Positions 32,186 to 43,280 of a DNA stretch of 64,000 bases are shown here, piece by piece (the first letter of the stretch is position 1; every line of letters starts with the position of its first letter). The position numbers were made by a program, and so were the translations under genes. Source of the stretch: Cycas panzhihuaensis (taxonomy: Eukaryota; Cycadophyta); assembly GCA_023213395.1 (NCBI GenBank), contig CM041465.1, positions 161,765,741 to 161,829,740 on the forward strand. Reading direction: 5' to 3'. Below the pieces are notes generated by a model. That model was not told the DNA's origin, did no database searches, and was given only the letters and a program-made list of their open reading frames with translations.

Positions 32186-34500
32186 TGGTTTAGTTGGTAC
32201 TCATAAGATTTATAGTTGCATTCTTGGTATATCTGTCATACTTTTTTATTTATTAAATATTAATATTATAAAACTATTGATTATAATATAAATTTTATTT
32301 ATGTTCATATTTAATTTGTGAAGTGAATATATACTTGTTTTTTATCTCACTACTATAGCTTGTACATCGATTAAAACTATATCATATAACCATTCATTCT
32401 GATCATGATTGAGTCCTCTATCTAACAGTGAAGACCATTTGAAATTTCATCTCTCTTGTTGAGAGATATTCCTCTTTGAGTCTTAATCAGTGCATTATGG
32501 ACCGCTATGCTCTGCTTCTCCATTCTCAGTTTGTGAATAACTGTTTGGTATGAAACTTAACCCGTGCCTTACCATTAAAGATATTCAACTGCCCCTGAAG
32601 TCTTGTGTCAATATGTTTCCTCTGTAGAGAGATTAAGCTCCCTAAATCATTCAGAGTTCTTGTCATTTCTCAACATCTTTTTATATAATATATTTTTTTT
32701 TAATTCTTTTTTTTCTCGATTCAAGTCTACACATCTTAGGTGCCCCCTATGGATCTATCTGTGTAATGAGTCTTGCCTGGATCTGTCTCCCATTCATGAT
32801 TTCTAATCACTTGTGCATTAGTATTCGTCTGTCCTTATTCATGCCTCTTTTCATTTTTAATATATAAAATATATATTCATCACCTTTTGTGGATCAATCC
32901 ACTTGTATATTGGAGGTTCCCCCTCCCACAAAGTGTAGATCGAACATTTTTTAATCGAGTTTTGATGTTATTCATTCAGTTTTTCTCCTCTATGTAGGTC
33001 GTGCCAATTAATGACGATCAATATAATCGATATCTCTTATTTTTTTATAAAGTTTAATATAAATTTAATTTGTTTTAATCCTTCTTTAAAATATGGTTAT
33101 TCGATTAACATTAGCCCCTACCAACTCTAACTGGCAGTCATATTAAACCCATATGACCGTGGTTTTATCACAAAAGGGGCAGATTTGAAAAAGAAACTAA
33201 TCCTTTTTTATTTTTTTAGTTTTTAAAGGATTTAAGTAAATCTTATAATATTTCAATTCCAAAGCCCCCTTTTGAGTATTAGTTAGTGGTCACTTTGGGT
33301 TCCACGTGACCCTGTTCTTATTGATTAAGGGGCCTATTGTATTTTCTTTTTAAAATTTCATTTCATTAATACATAAAGAGGACCTCTCACTCTTTTCACT
33401 ATAACTTTCCATTGGAGCATCAATTTTCCATAAAACTAGTCTCGTTGGATTCATATTTTAGTGCTCTTTAGATTAGTACTATTATTTACTTAATTTGAGT
33501 CTATTTCAATAGTGTTTAGATTATTAGATAACATAACAATAATATTTTGGAGGCTAAAATTTTGATACATTGGCAGCACAGTTTCCCCCTCCAAACTTCT
33601 TTGGGGGGGATCCAAGGGAAGTGAGAGCCCCCTTAGCTACGGGATGTAGGGGTGCAGGCGCCCCATGCAAAGAGGGGGTTTGGAGACAGTAGACTCCAAC
33701 CTAAAAGTCTAGCACTAAAAAGCATACTAAATTGTAAAGAGAATCAAGGTCATTCGTTCAAAATACACTAGGTTCTATAGTCAAGATTTGTGCCTTGTAT
33801 GACTCTCTCATATAGCCTGATTTAGGGTGTTTTTTCATTATATTGATGGGGTTTGATGTATTAGATGTACTATGAGGAGTTGGGCAGCCAATTGTTGTTG
33901 ATGTGAATATTCTACTATAGATTATATACATTTCTCCATTCTTTGATAATAAAGATCAATACCTTTCCTATGTAGATATTTCCCTAGCATACTACTAGGG
34001 TTTTACTGCGTTATATTAGTTGTATATATGATTTTTTTGGCTTTCTAATTCATTTATTGTATTATCTCTAGTTTAAGAACTTGCATGTTAAATTTTAGTT
34101 TCAATTCCTATAACTAATTACAAAATAGTTTAGATCTTGATGGTGGTTTATGGTTATTAGGACCTAGTTTACTCAACATGAATTAGTCAAAGTTGATATT
34201 CTTTTCAATACTCATTTCACTTGCCAAAAAGAGGTTTGTTCATAGATTCTTGAATAATTTAACTATTATGGCTCTATTTTCTAAACTGTAAGAACTGAAA
34301 AAATATATTTTTACAACTCTATACATTGGAATTAGTTTCATTTTATTTTGACTATGTTTTGTAGGTCTTTTAATCCCCTCAAGCTAAGGCTCTAGTTCAA
34401 ACCTAATAGGCATATTCTATAATATTTTTTAGTATTTTTTTTCATCTAAATTAATTCTATTTAAGGATAGTTTGTTACTAATTAGTTTTTTGGGTGCTTA
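32186..34500 (+). other. untranslated leader of Copia A2
   Basis: It has no convincing ORF. The block at 33260-33480 matches the Copia A leader at 7950-8190 in reverse complement (shared CATTGGAG, ATAAAACTAGT and TGACCCT blocks). A GC-rich block at 33585-33690 (GGGGTGCAGGCGCCCC core) stands out against its AT-rich surroundings and has no partner in the other leader. Confidence 0.65.
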
Positions 34501-34920
34501 GCCTATGCACATGTACTTGATCAAAGAAGATCCAAATTGGACAACCATAGAATTAAGTGTATATTTCTTGGTTATAATAAAACTTCTAAATCATATAAGG
34601 TTTATGATCCTAAGTCAAGGAAGGTTATGGTGAGTAGATATGTAACATTCCAAAAAGATGCTTGCTATCATGATGATCAAGAAAAGAGAAAAGAAGTAAT
34701 GATCAATCTTAACATCTCCACTAAGTTAAAATGTGTGCCACCTATGTTTGACTCTAGACAAGTCATTAATGAACCAAGTGGGGAGGAAACCTCTTCTCAA
34801 CCTCTACCACAACTTCTTCTAAAATAGGTTCAAAGGAATCACGATATGGGTAACATCCTGGATAGCAATCAGAGATCTACTAGCACACATAGGGTAAACG
34901 TTGCCCTCATGAGTAAAGTT
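34501..34920 (+). pseudogene. Copia A2 integrase C-terminal region
   Basis: 34537-34827 is open for 96 aa: HRIKCIFLGYNKTSKSYKVYDPKSRKVMVSRYVTF is the conserved end of Copia integrase (GYN/GYS...YKV.DP...SRDV). An acidic, Ser/Pro-rich linker follows to RT (PPMFDSRQVINEPSGEETSSQPLPQL). The catalytic core is absent, lost to the deletion just upstream. A TAG stop at 34825-34827 separates it from RT. Confidence 0.85.
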
Positions 34921-35815
34921 ATAGAGTCCCATGAGTCTCAAATCTTTGGTGAGGCCAATATGCCTCTTGGAGAAAGGAAATGGAAGAAGAATATCACTCC
35001 ATTATTAAGAATGATACTTGGGAATTGGTTGAATTAACTCTTAATAAAAGGGTAATTTCTACTAAATGGATTTATAAAACCAAGTTTTTCTCTAATGGAT
35101 CAATCGATAAATATAAAGCTAAATTGGTAGCCAAAGGTTATGCACAAAAAGAAGATATTGATTATAATAAGACATTTGCCCCTCTTGCATGAATGGAAAT
35201 TATTCAGATGATGACAAGTTTGGTAGCACAAATGGGATAGAATGTTTATCAAATGGATGTCAAAAATACTTTCCTCAATGCGTATATTGAAGAAGATATT
35301 TATGTCTCTCAACCCCTTAGTTTTAAAGTCATGAGAGAAGAAGACAAAGTGTACAAACTCAAAAAGGCACTTTATGGTTTGAAGCAAGTACCTAGGGACT
35401 GGTATTCCCGCATTGACAAATATTTTAGAGATAAAGGCTTTGAAAGATCTTAGTCAGATCCAAATTTATACATTAAAATCAAGGGAGATTCTATTCTAAT
35501 TATGTAATTTTATATAGATGAACTTGTCTACACTAGAAATGACCATCATCTTTTGTAAAACGTTAAGGAAGCCATGTATAAAGAATTTGAAATGACAAAT
35601 TTGGGATTAATGCATTACTTCTTAGATTTGGAAGTATGGCAGGATAAAAATGGTATCTTCATATCCCAAAGGAAATATACCCTATACCTACTACAAAATT
35701 TCAGGATGACTGATTGTAAGCCTTTAGCAACTCTAACTAAAATAGAAATCAAGCTATTCAAACTGGATGATTCTGCACTCATATACTTTATAGATAGTTA
35801 ATTGGTAGTTTAATT
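34921..35815 (+). pseudogene. Copia A2 reverse transcriptase, broken
   Basis: 34980-35192 gives EYHSIIKNDTWELVELT, ISTKWIYKTKFF and LVAKGYAQKEDIDYNKTFAPLA. 35253-35453 gives [22 protein letters not shown] and [15 protein letters not shown]. The catalytic box at 35511-35522 reads YIDE, with the second Asp changed to Glu. 35574-35801 gives MTNLGLMHYFLDLEVWQDKNGIFISQRKY. In-frame stops sit at TGA after PLA, TAG after MG, and TAG after ERS. It cannot act. Confidence 0.88.
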
Positions 35816-36452
35816 TACTTAACTTCCACTTGACCAGACATAATGCATTCAATCAGTGTAGTATCTAAATTTATGCAAGACCCTAAGACTACGCATTGGC
35901 AAGTAACCAAAAGGATTTTATGGTATCTTAAAGGTACTATAGAATATGGTCTATATTATAAAGCTTCATCAAATTTTAGATTGACATGATATATAGATTC
36001 AGATTGGGCATGTGACATCAACGATAGAAAATTGACTTCAGGTTACACTTTCAGTATGGGTTTGGCAACCATAGCTTAGAGCACCAAAAAGCAAAATGTA
36101 GTCTCTTTATCTGCATCTGAAGTAGAATACAAAGTAGCAGTCTTTAGTATATGTGAAATAGTTTATTTAAGAAGACTATTATAGGATTTTTAGTTAGAAC
36201 CGAAAGGGCCTATATGAATTTAGTGTGATAATCAGAGCACAATATATATGACAAAGAATCCAGTATTTCATGACAGAACAAAGCACATTGAGACATAATA
36301 CCATTTTATTTGAGAGCTAGTATAAGCAAGTGAAATAGAATTGGCATATTGCAACACCAAAGATTAAGCAATAGACATCTTCACAAAAGCTTTGGGTAAG
36401 ATCAAATTTCATAAATTCAGAGACAAGTTAGGAGTTCTACGCATTGACTATT
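35816..36452 (+). pseudogene. Copia A2 RNase H, broken
   Basis: The usual order can be read in shifting frames. It starts with the TRPDI-like segment near 35830 and the SDWACDINDRKLTSGYTFSMG segment near 36000. ST-KKQ, an SEVEYKA-like site, a CDNQSTIYMTKNPVFHDRTKHIE-like stretch (36225-36295) and DIFTKALGKIKFHKFRDKLG (near 36370-36430) follow. Multiple stops. It ends just before the PPT. Confidence 0.8.
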
Positions 36453-36463
36453 ATGGGGGAGAA
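36453..36463 (+). promoter_or_regulatory. polypurine tract of Copia A2
   Basis: ATGGGGGAGAA is identical to the tract of the element at 1159-15995 and abuts the 3' LTR. Confidence 0.88.
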
Positions 36464-36822
36464 TGGTGGGATAATGCCCAATTTAGATGTGTGACTACCT
36501 TAATCCCCTTAATGGTACCTTGAGCCTCCAAAAGTCACCTCAGGCCACCTAATGCCAAGCAACTGCCTACAACTGACATGGAGCCACCACAACCACTATG
36601 GGTATGTTATTTTATTTATGTACTTAATATTTTAATAATTATTTAAATTTTCAACTAAAGTCAGGTTGGGATGCTTGTTGCCTCCCTAAAATTCTATTTA
36701 TAAGTGGGGAATACCTCCCTGGTATTTTTTAACACCACTACTTAATATTCAATTTTTTTTTTTTACTTTGAGAAGATGATGTGACACTTGTAATCCTCTT
36801 GCTCTACTCCTTAATGCCAACA
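36464..36822 (+). repeat. 3' LTR of Copia A2
   Basis: 359 bases, TGGTGGGATAATG to CCAACA. Its middle shares the GCCTCCCTAAA and CTCCCTGGTATTTTTTAACAC blocks with the LTRs of Copia A. Confidence 0.9.
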
Positions 36823-37832
36823 CATAATACTAACTTATTTGAACTAATGAATTGCAACTAGTCTAATATAACACACATTTCTCTTAACTCACCATTTTTT
36901 ATTAGTCTATAATAATACTACTTATTTTGCCACTTATAAATAATCAAAGTCCATTATTGCAACTAAAGTTATTACTAAATATATGTTATAACCTTGATTA
37001 TTAAGCTACAACTATATTTCATTCCTATTGGCATTTATAGTTCATTCTTGATCATATTTACTATTCATTCTTTAATTATAGCCATAATAAAAAGGCATTA
37101 TGAAAATCCTTTGTTTAATATATATCCCTTCAAATACATCATTGCTTTTTCTTCAAGTTTCCTCACTTAGCTGCCTTGCTCTCCTTATTACAATTAACTT
37201 GCTAAATCATTATCTTCTCCTTATATTATAAATGGGCTTATGAAGTAAAGTTTGAGAGGCTTTCTTCTCCCACCTACAAAGGTTTCTTTAAGCACTATAT
37301 TTTATTACTATGATTACAACACCTCTAATAAATACTATATTGAGTAAGCATACTTCTTTAATTATTTTGGCTTGTCCAACTACTTTCTTTATGCATCGTA
37401 TTTATCCTTAACCTACAATAGTGCTTGGCTCACTTAGGTGACATTTGTTGCCTTAGACATTACTTCATCTTATAATTTGATAGCAAGGTTACCTTTCAAT
37501 CTTGATGCTCTAATTTATTTACACATGTTACAAATGGTATGGGAAATTTTAGTATTAATTATTATTTGATAACCATTATAAGCATTATTTATATTATCAA
37601 AATCATTTGTACACAAATTATGTATTTATGTACTTCTTTAAATGCCTCATTATGTGTTTTCTATATTAATGGCATTATTTACTAGTGAGGTGTTTTTTAA
37701 AAATCATTTTATCAACTCTTATGTACAACTATTAACAACATTAATTGTTGCATAATAGTCATATCCTAGTCTCTTTCCTCTTTAAAACCAAGTGGGATGC
37801 CCTTTTTCTTCTCCTTTCATTTTACTCTTGAG
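36823..37832. other. AT-rich intergenic DNA between two elements
   Basis: No gene or repeat is recognised. It ends with TTGAG (37828-37832), the left target duplication of the next element. Confidence 0.55.
37828..37832. repeat. target-site duplication of Copia B2, left
   Basis: TTGAG, identical to 44085-44089. Confidence 0.9.
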
Positions 37833-38078
37833 TGTTAAAATCAAGAGCAGAACCAGATCAAACACGCACACCAATCTCAGAAAGAATACACATGGTATCC
37901 AGTGGGAAAAACCCACCTTCGAACTCTCGATTACATTGATTGAAAAAGCATAAGAGTACAAGGATATCTTTGGATATATATAGATCCATAAGACTCCGAA
38001 ATGAACATCTGTCAGCCCAAGAAACAATAAAAAAGATAAATGATTAATATTTACATTAGCCAGGTATTGTTTTTAACA
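37833..38078 (-). repeat. 3' LTR of Copia B2
   Basis: 246 bases, TGTTAAAATC to TTTTAACA on the plus strand. It aligns end to end with 43843-44084. The tract TCCCCCC just after it (38079-38085) is the polypurine tract on the minus strand. Confidence 0.95.
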
Positions 38079-38121
38079 TCCCCCCTTAATGTAAATATTG
38101 ATCTTCAACATAATGAAGTAT

Positions 38122-38892
38122 CTAACCTTTATCTTGAAACATTGATTCTCCTTCAAGACTAAGTTCCAAATGTACACGAATCTTCAAAAACCAATCTTCA
38201 GTAAGAGTCTTGGTGAACATGTCAGTAAGTTGCTCCTCACTTGGACAATATTCAACCTGCATCTTCCCCGATCTGATCAACTCATAGATGTAGTGGTGTT
38301 GGATTTCTATGTGCTTTGTACATGCGTGAAACTCTGGATTCTTTGAAAGTTGAATAGTACTTTGATTATCACAATGAATAACTAGAGTACTAGATGATAC
38401 ACCAAGTGTCTCCAAAAGTCCCTACAACCATACAACTTCCCTTGCACTAACACTTAAACTTTGGTACTCTGTTTCTATAGATGACAAGGCCATGGTAGAT
38501 TGCTTTTTGGATTGCTAAGAGACAAATCCATTTTCTATGCCAAAAATATATCCTACAGTTGATTTTCGGTCTTGACATCTCGCCCTAATCAAGATCAGAT
38601 ACCCATACAATTTTGCCTTTCCACCACGAAGGTATTTAAGGCCAAGATTAAGTGTACCCTTAATATACTTCAAAATCCTCTTGGCTACATTCAAATGTGG
38701 CTCTTGGGGATTTTGCATAAAGCAAAATACCAATCCAACAGCATAGGCAATATCAGGTCTAGTATGAGTAAGATAAATCAAACTTCCTACTGATTGTCGA
38801 TACAACATCCCATCTACAACTGGTTTATCCATGTTCTTCTGAAGCTGTGTGCCTTTCATACATGGTGTTTTAGTTGGTTTACAATCCTTCAA
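38122..38892 (-). pseudogene. Copia B2 RNase H domain, nearly intact
   Basis: 38515-38892 carries YRQSVGSLIYLTHTRPDIAYAVG and AKRILKYIKGTLNLGLKY, leading to DRKSTVGYIFG. 38122-38415 carries VIHCDNQSTIQLSKNPEFHACTKHIEIQHHYIYELI, YCPSEEQLTDMFTKTL and ends at 38122. They are joined by a short segment with TAG stops (WQSKKQ-like and VVWL contexts) that include SSIETEYQSLSVSAREVVW. Apart from those stops the domain is full length. It would degrade element RNA during reverse transcription. Confidence 0.9.
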
Positions 38893-39700
38893 TCCGAATT
38901 TCTCAAGAAGGGATTAAGCATACCTTATCTACAACATCATGATGCAATCTTTCATTTGCCTAATCTTGATGCCTAAAAAATGATGGAGAGGACTAAGATC
39001 TATCATATCGAAGTTATGACCCAAAAAGGTCTTTGTATATGCAATTGTCCTACTACAATTTCTTGTAATGATAAGGTCATCCACATACAAAACAACAAGA
39101 ACAATCAAAGATCCTTTCTTTCTAATATAAAGACTTGGTTCATAATCTGTTGTTACAAAACCATCAACTTTTAATCTAGCATCAATCTTCTTGTACCAAG
39201 CACGTGGTGCTTGTTTTAGTCCATAAAGAGATTTCTTCAATCGACACACTAAATGCTCCTATCCTTTCTTCACGAACCCTGGAGGTTGGGCTACGTAAAT
39301 CTCCTCCTTCAAATCTCCATGAAGAAAGGCAGACTTTACGTCCATTTGATGTAACACCCAACTAAAGGTAGTTGCTAAAGCAAGGATCAAATGGACCATT
39401 GAAATCTTAGAGACTAGTGCAAAAATCTCTTCATAATCGATCCCTTCTTTTTGTTTAAAACCTTGAGTTACAAGTCTAACTTTATACTTGTCTACTTCAC
39501 CATTGGAGTGATACTTTACCTTATAGACCCACTTGCAGCCAACCAGGTTCTTTGAGGGAGGAAGCTGAACTAAATCCCATGTATGGTTCTTCATAAGAGA
39601 ACCAAATTCTTCCTCCATTGTAGCTTTCCATCGCAGATCTTCCTTCGCTTCGTCAAACGAGATGAAGTCGCTGGTGTTTATCACTAAGGCTTAGCTGGCA
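38893..39700 (-). pseudogene. Copia B2 reverse transcriptase, nearly intact
   Basis: 39259-39684 holds the N-terminal half (NHTWDLVQLPPSKNLVGCKWVYKVKYHSNGE, LVTQGFKQKEGIDYEEIFA, HQMDVKSAFLHGDLKEEIYVAQPPGF). 38929-39249 holds [43 protein letters not shown] with the catalytic YVDD intact near 39075, and LHHFLGIKI. A single TAG separates the halves, and two further stops lie near 38915-38930. The protein would be RVT_2 type. Confidence 0.93.
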
Positions 39701-41135
39701 TGTTGACTACTTGTCCTTCGACCATCTTCTAAATTCTCAACCGTCACTCCTAAGTCTTCAATGGTTCTTTTTGCCCACAATGGAACATGAGGTGTAGACC
39801 GTGTTTCAATCTATGACGGGTCCTCAATATCACTTTCACTTGGTCCAGCTTCAAAAACATTCTGCGGGACAGACTCGTGTACTTGTAAATATGTAGAATC
39901 GCGACTCGAAAAAGGTAGAAGTGGAGCATAAAATACATCTTTAGATGATCTGTCAACACGATACGTTAGAGACTCGTCAAACTTAACATCCCAACTAATC
40001 AAGATTTTTCCCCCTCGCAGATCCCAAAGTCTATAAGCTTTACACTCAGATGAGTACCCCATAAAAATACACTTTAAACTCTTGGGATCCAATTTCTTTT
40101 GATTTTCGTCAGGGATATGTGCATAGGCAATGCACCCAAATACCTTAAAATAATTAATAGAAGGTTTCTGACTGGTCCGACATTCTTTGGGATAATGCCA
40201 CGAATAGTAGAAGTAGGTACCCTATTCAAAATATGAACTGCTGTCACCACAGCTTCTGCCCAAAATTTGGGAGGCAAATTCTTACCATGCACCATACACC
40301 TTGCCATTTCTATTATGGTATGATTTTTCCTTTCTGCTACACCATTTTACTGTGGAGTATATGGAACAGTAAATTCGTGCTTAATACCATTGGCAAGACA
40401 GAGCTGATGAAAGGCATTGTTATCATACTCCTTTCCATTATCACTTCTTAATTTCTTGATCTTCAAACCACATTCATTTTCAACACAAGTTTTCCATTCA
40501 CAAAATCTATCAAATATATCAGACTTATTCTTCAAAAAGAAAACCCAGGTTTTTCTACTGAAATCATTTACAAATAGTAGTACATAGCAAGCTCCAGAAA
40601 TAGAAGGATTTGACAATGGACCCATCAGATCAGTATGAACAAGTTCAAGTTTCTCTTTTGCCCTACATGCATTATCTCTAGCAAAAGGATAACGATGATG
40701 TTTTCCATACATACATCCTTCACAAGCACCCTTTGAACATTGAATATGAGGCAAACCAATTACCATCTTCAATCGGTTCATTAAATTGATGCTACCATAG
40801 TTTAGATGACCCAATCTTTCATGCCACAACTTACTCACATCATCAGCACTAGCAATGAAAATATAAGAATCCTGCTCGGTTTTAAAGGTCTCAAACACCC
40901 AAAAGTTATCCTGTACTTTCCCAGTAGCAACAATAGAGAAGTGTTTCTTTGGATCTCTAACTAAGAATTTATCATTGTAGAGCTCTATTTTCATACCTCG
41001 CTTGCAGATTTCCCAGGCTGAGAGAAGGTTAAGCTTCATTTGCGGTACATAATAGACACCATCAAACTTTTCACCTGCAAGTGAAATGGTTCCAATACCT
41101 TCTACAGGCAAAACATTGGCATCTCTAAGAATCAC
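39701..41135 (-). pseudogene. Copia B2 integrase and linker, nearly intact
   Basis: 40347-41135 (262 aa) has the GAG-pre zinc domain (LWHERLGHLNYGSINLM, CEGCMYGKHHRYPF), the first Asp (LVHTDLMGPLSNPS), the second in KLRSDNGKEYDNN, and the start of the third motif at PYTPQ, where a TAA stop intervenes before NGVAERKNHTIIEMA. 40074-40307 continues with AEAVVTAVHILNRVPT and then shifts frame. 39811-40092 has SLKCIFMGYSSECKAYRLWDLRGGKILISWDV, the C-terminal end, and an acidic linker up to RT. Confidence 0.92.
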
Positions 41136-41453
41136 ATTAGCATTAATTGAACTTGAATCTAAGGTATCAAAAATATGCTTTTAATGGGTGATGTGTTTTT
41201 GAGCACCTGAGTCTAGGATCTAATAATCTTTCTTTTCAGATGACATTATAGATACCCGAATATAATGTGCTACAACACTTTTCCCTTTATCATCTCGGCT
41301 TACCTTGCACTTGTCTCGTTTCTTGATCTAACAGTTTCTTTCCCTGTGACCATCTTTCTTGCAGTAGTTACACCTTCCCACTGACTTCTTCTTTTCATGA
41401 GAGGTCTCACCAATCTTCTGTGTAGACTTATTTTCATGGAATAAATCCTTCTT
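41136..41453 (-). pseudogene. Copia B2 nucleocapsid zinc knuckle and protease
   Basis: The knuckle CNYCKKDGHRERNC (about 41330-41371) keeps all four zinc ligands and is followed at once by TAG. The protease active site is read in DY-stop-ILDSGAQKHITH near 41205-41230: the DSG catalytic motif is present, but a TAG replaces the usual Trp before it. VILRDANVLPVEGIGTISL then continues into the integrase frame. Confidence 0.85.
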
Positions 41454-42080
41454 CTATGTCTTCATTATTAAGGCCTGATTTGAAACTGAACCACCAAGCA
41501 TCCCATGATGCTTCAATTTGGCATCTTCAGCTAAGATCAGATTTTTTAAGGACTCAAAAGACTCACCTTCCATGGCTTTATCATTCCCATAAACTGTCTG
41601 AAAGGTGACAAATGTAGCTGGTAACTTTGACATAATAATGGCAAACAGCAAGGCATCATCTATTGAGTTTGATTTCAATTCATCCAACTTATTTCTCAAA
41701 TCAGTGATCTTGTTTAAGAATGCACTAATATTATTTTCGTCTTCAACTTTTGCACTCAATAATTTCATCATGAGGTCAACCCGATGATTTGTCTTCTTTT
41801 TCTCAAAAGTCTCACATAGCTTGGTCCATATTTCATTCAGAGTTTCAAGATTGTGCACTAAAGCCCTTTGATCGGGAGCCAAAGACAGTTTAAGTAACCT
41901 AATAGCCATAAAATGTCTCTCTTCAATACGTACATGCTCTTTTTCATCCAAGGGCAAGCTTAATAAGGGTGACTTAGTAATTCCCCATAATTGATTTACC
42001 ATTAAAACGAGTTCCATGTGTGCTTTCCACTCATTAAAATTGTTTCTATTAAATGTAACTAATGGTGCAAGCTTGTCCAT
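41454..42080 (-). CDS. Copia B2 Gag (UBN2-type), open reading frame ending early
   Basis: This 208-aa open frame starts at the ATG at 42080 (MDKLAPLVTFNRNNFNEWKAHME, the standard Copia Gag start). It runs through the UBN2-type body: AIRLLKLSLAPDQRALVHNLETLNEIWTKL, RVDLMMKLLSAKVEDENNISAFLNKITDLRNKLDEL, ALLFAIIMSKLPATFVTFQT and LILAEDAKLKHH. It stops at TAG before the zinc knuckle. It is among the longest intact frames in the window. If made, it would be a Gag without nucleocapsid, so it is probably inert, but it is the best coding candidate here. Confidence 0.82.
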   Translation of the reverse strand: MDKLAPLVTFNRNNFNEWKAHMELVLMVNQLWGITKSPLLSLPLDEKEHVRIEERHFMAIRLLKLSLAPDQRALVHNLETLNEIWTKLCETFEKKKTNHRVDLMMKLLSAKVEDENNISAFLNKITDLRNKLDELKSNSIDDALLFAIIMSKLPATFVTFQTVYGNDKAMEGESFESLKNLILAEDAKLKHHGMLGGSVSNQALIMKT

Positions 42081-42744
42081 GATTGAATCAAATGATAATA
42101 TGACTCAGAGATTCAAATAACTTAAACTCCCTTCCAACTAAGCACCTTAAAATCCAAAAAAAGAACTTCAAAAGCCTGATATCAAAAATAATCTTAAATC
42201 AATCCAATTATGTCACCTTAAGTGCCAGAATGCTCAACTCTAACTCAAATAATTAACACATCTCTTAAAGTAGCCTTCATAAAAAAAATCAACGAATGGT
42301 TATGATACACTATTGTTTAAAGTTCCAATAATGTGTATCATTAATCTTAGACAGTCTGATTTAATTGTAGTGATCCGTACAAACCCTAACTGCCCTAAAA
42401 CTCTAAACTAAATTCTGTGTATGGCTTGAATGATATTGGCGACTAGCAAGAATTAACCCATAACTCCCTTGATTATCATACTAAAAAAGGTATTGGCAAA
42501 CTCAGGCAAATAAATGACATATACCCAAAATTGTGAATACCCAAATATGAAAATAAAGAGCACGGCAAATACACGTTGAATGCCAAAGTAAATGATAGCA
42601 AAAAAGCATTGTAAATACATGGAGAAATAATGAAAATGAGCACAAATGAATGCAGTAAACACGCACTGAATATACGAGCTAAAAGAATGCGAGAAAGTAT
42701 ATAGTACAGTAGTAACAGATCACGATAAAAAATATGTGAATGCG

Positions 42745-42885
42745 CTGAATATATGCGCAGCAAAAAACACTGAATATATACGCACCTAAATGTTGAATAT
42801 ATGCACACTAAAATGTTGAATATATGTGCACTAAAACAATGAATATATGCGCACTAAAATGCTGAATATATGTGCACTAAAACAA
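42745..42885 (-). repeat. 23-bp tandem repeat in the Copia B2 leader
   Basis: About six units of TGAATATATG(C/T)GCACTAAAA with a three-base variable tail and a 23-base period. The first unit is slightly longer. Confidence 0.85.
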
Positions 42886-43034
42886 GAGCAAACACAGAGT
42901 ATATGCAGTGATTATGCATAGCAATACACTCAGAAATGCATTGAATATACACAGTGATTATGCATACTTAAAGATGCATCAAATAAGTAGTGTATATGCA
43001 GCAATTATGCGCAGTCAATATACCCAGAAATCTA

Positions 43035-43280
43035 TTGAATATATGCAGCAACTATGCACAGTGACGTATCAAACACGTAGTGTATATACACTCAAAATCT
43101 GTTGCACTTAAAACGCATCAAACACGCAGTGTATATATACTCAAAATCTATTGCACTTAAAATGCATCAAACATGCGGTGTATAAACAACTCATAAATCT
43201 ATTGAGTATACATAGTCAACACACTCATAAATCTGTTGAATATATACAGCGATTATACACAGTGACGTATCAAACACGCC
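43035..43280 (-). repeat. compound repeats (49-bp and 41-bp units) in the Copia B2 leader
   Basis: A 49-base unit (GTGTATATA..CTCAAAATCT(G/A)TTGCACTTAAAA.GCATCAAAC) occurs twice with a third degenerate copy (about 43074-43200). A block TTGAATATAT(G/A)CAGC.A(C/T)TAT(G/A)CACAGTGACGTATCAAACACG occurs at about 43035-43077 and again at about 43237-43278. Confidence 0.8.

Larger units (their letters stand above)
30386..36822 (+). mobile_element. Copia family A2 element, internally deleted
   Basis: This plus-strand LTR retrotransposon is flanked by TATAA (30381-30385) and CATAA (36823-36827), a target duplication with one change. Its 5' LTR is 30386-32170 with an insertion inside it. A primer site and a 2.3-kb leader follow, then the integrase C-part, RT and RNase H. 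Gag, protease and most of integrase are missing, apparently by one deletion near 34400-34530. The PPT and LTR sequence are related to Copia A at 1159-15995. Confidence 0.88.

Noticed and set aside
37782-38027. Minus-strand 81-codon frame with membrane-like sequence
   Set aside because: It lies within the 3' LTR of Copia B2.
42745-43280. CRISPR-like array
   Set aside because: Repeats are adjacent or compound, with no unique spacers of constant length, and they lie in a plant retrotransposon leader.
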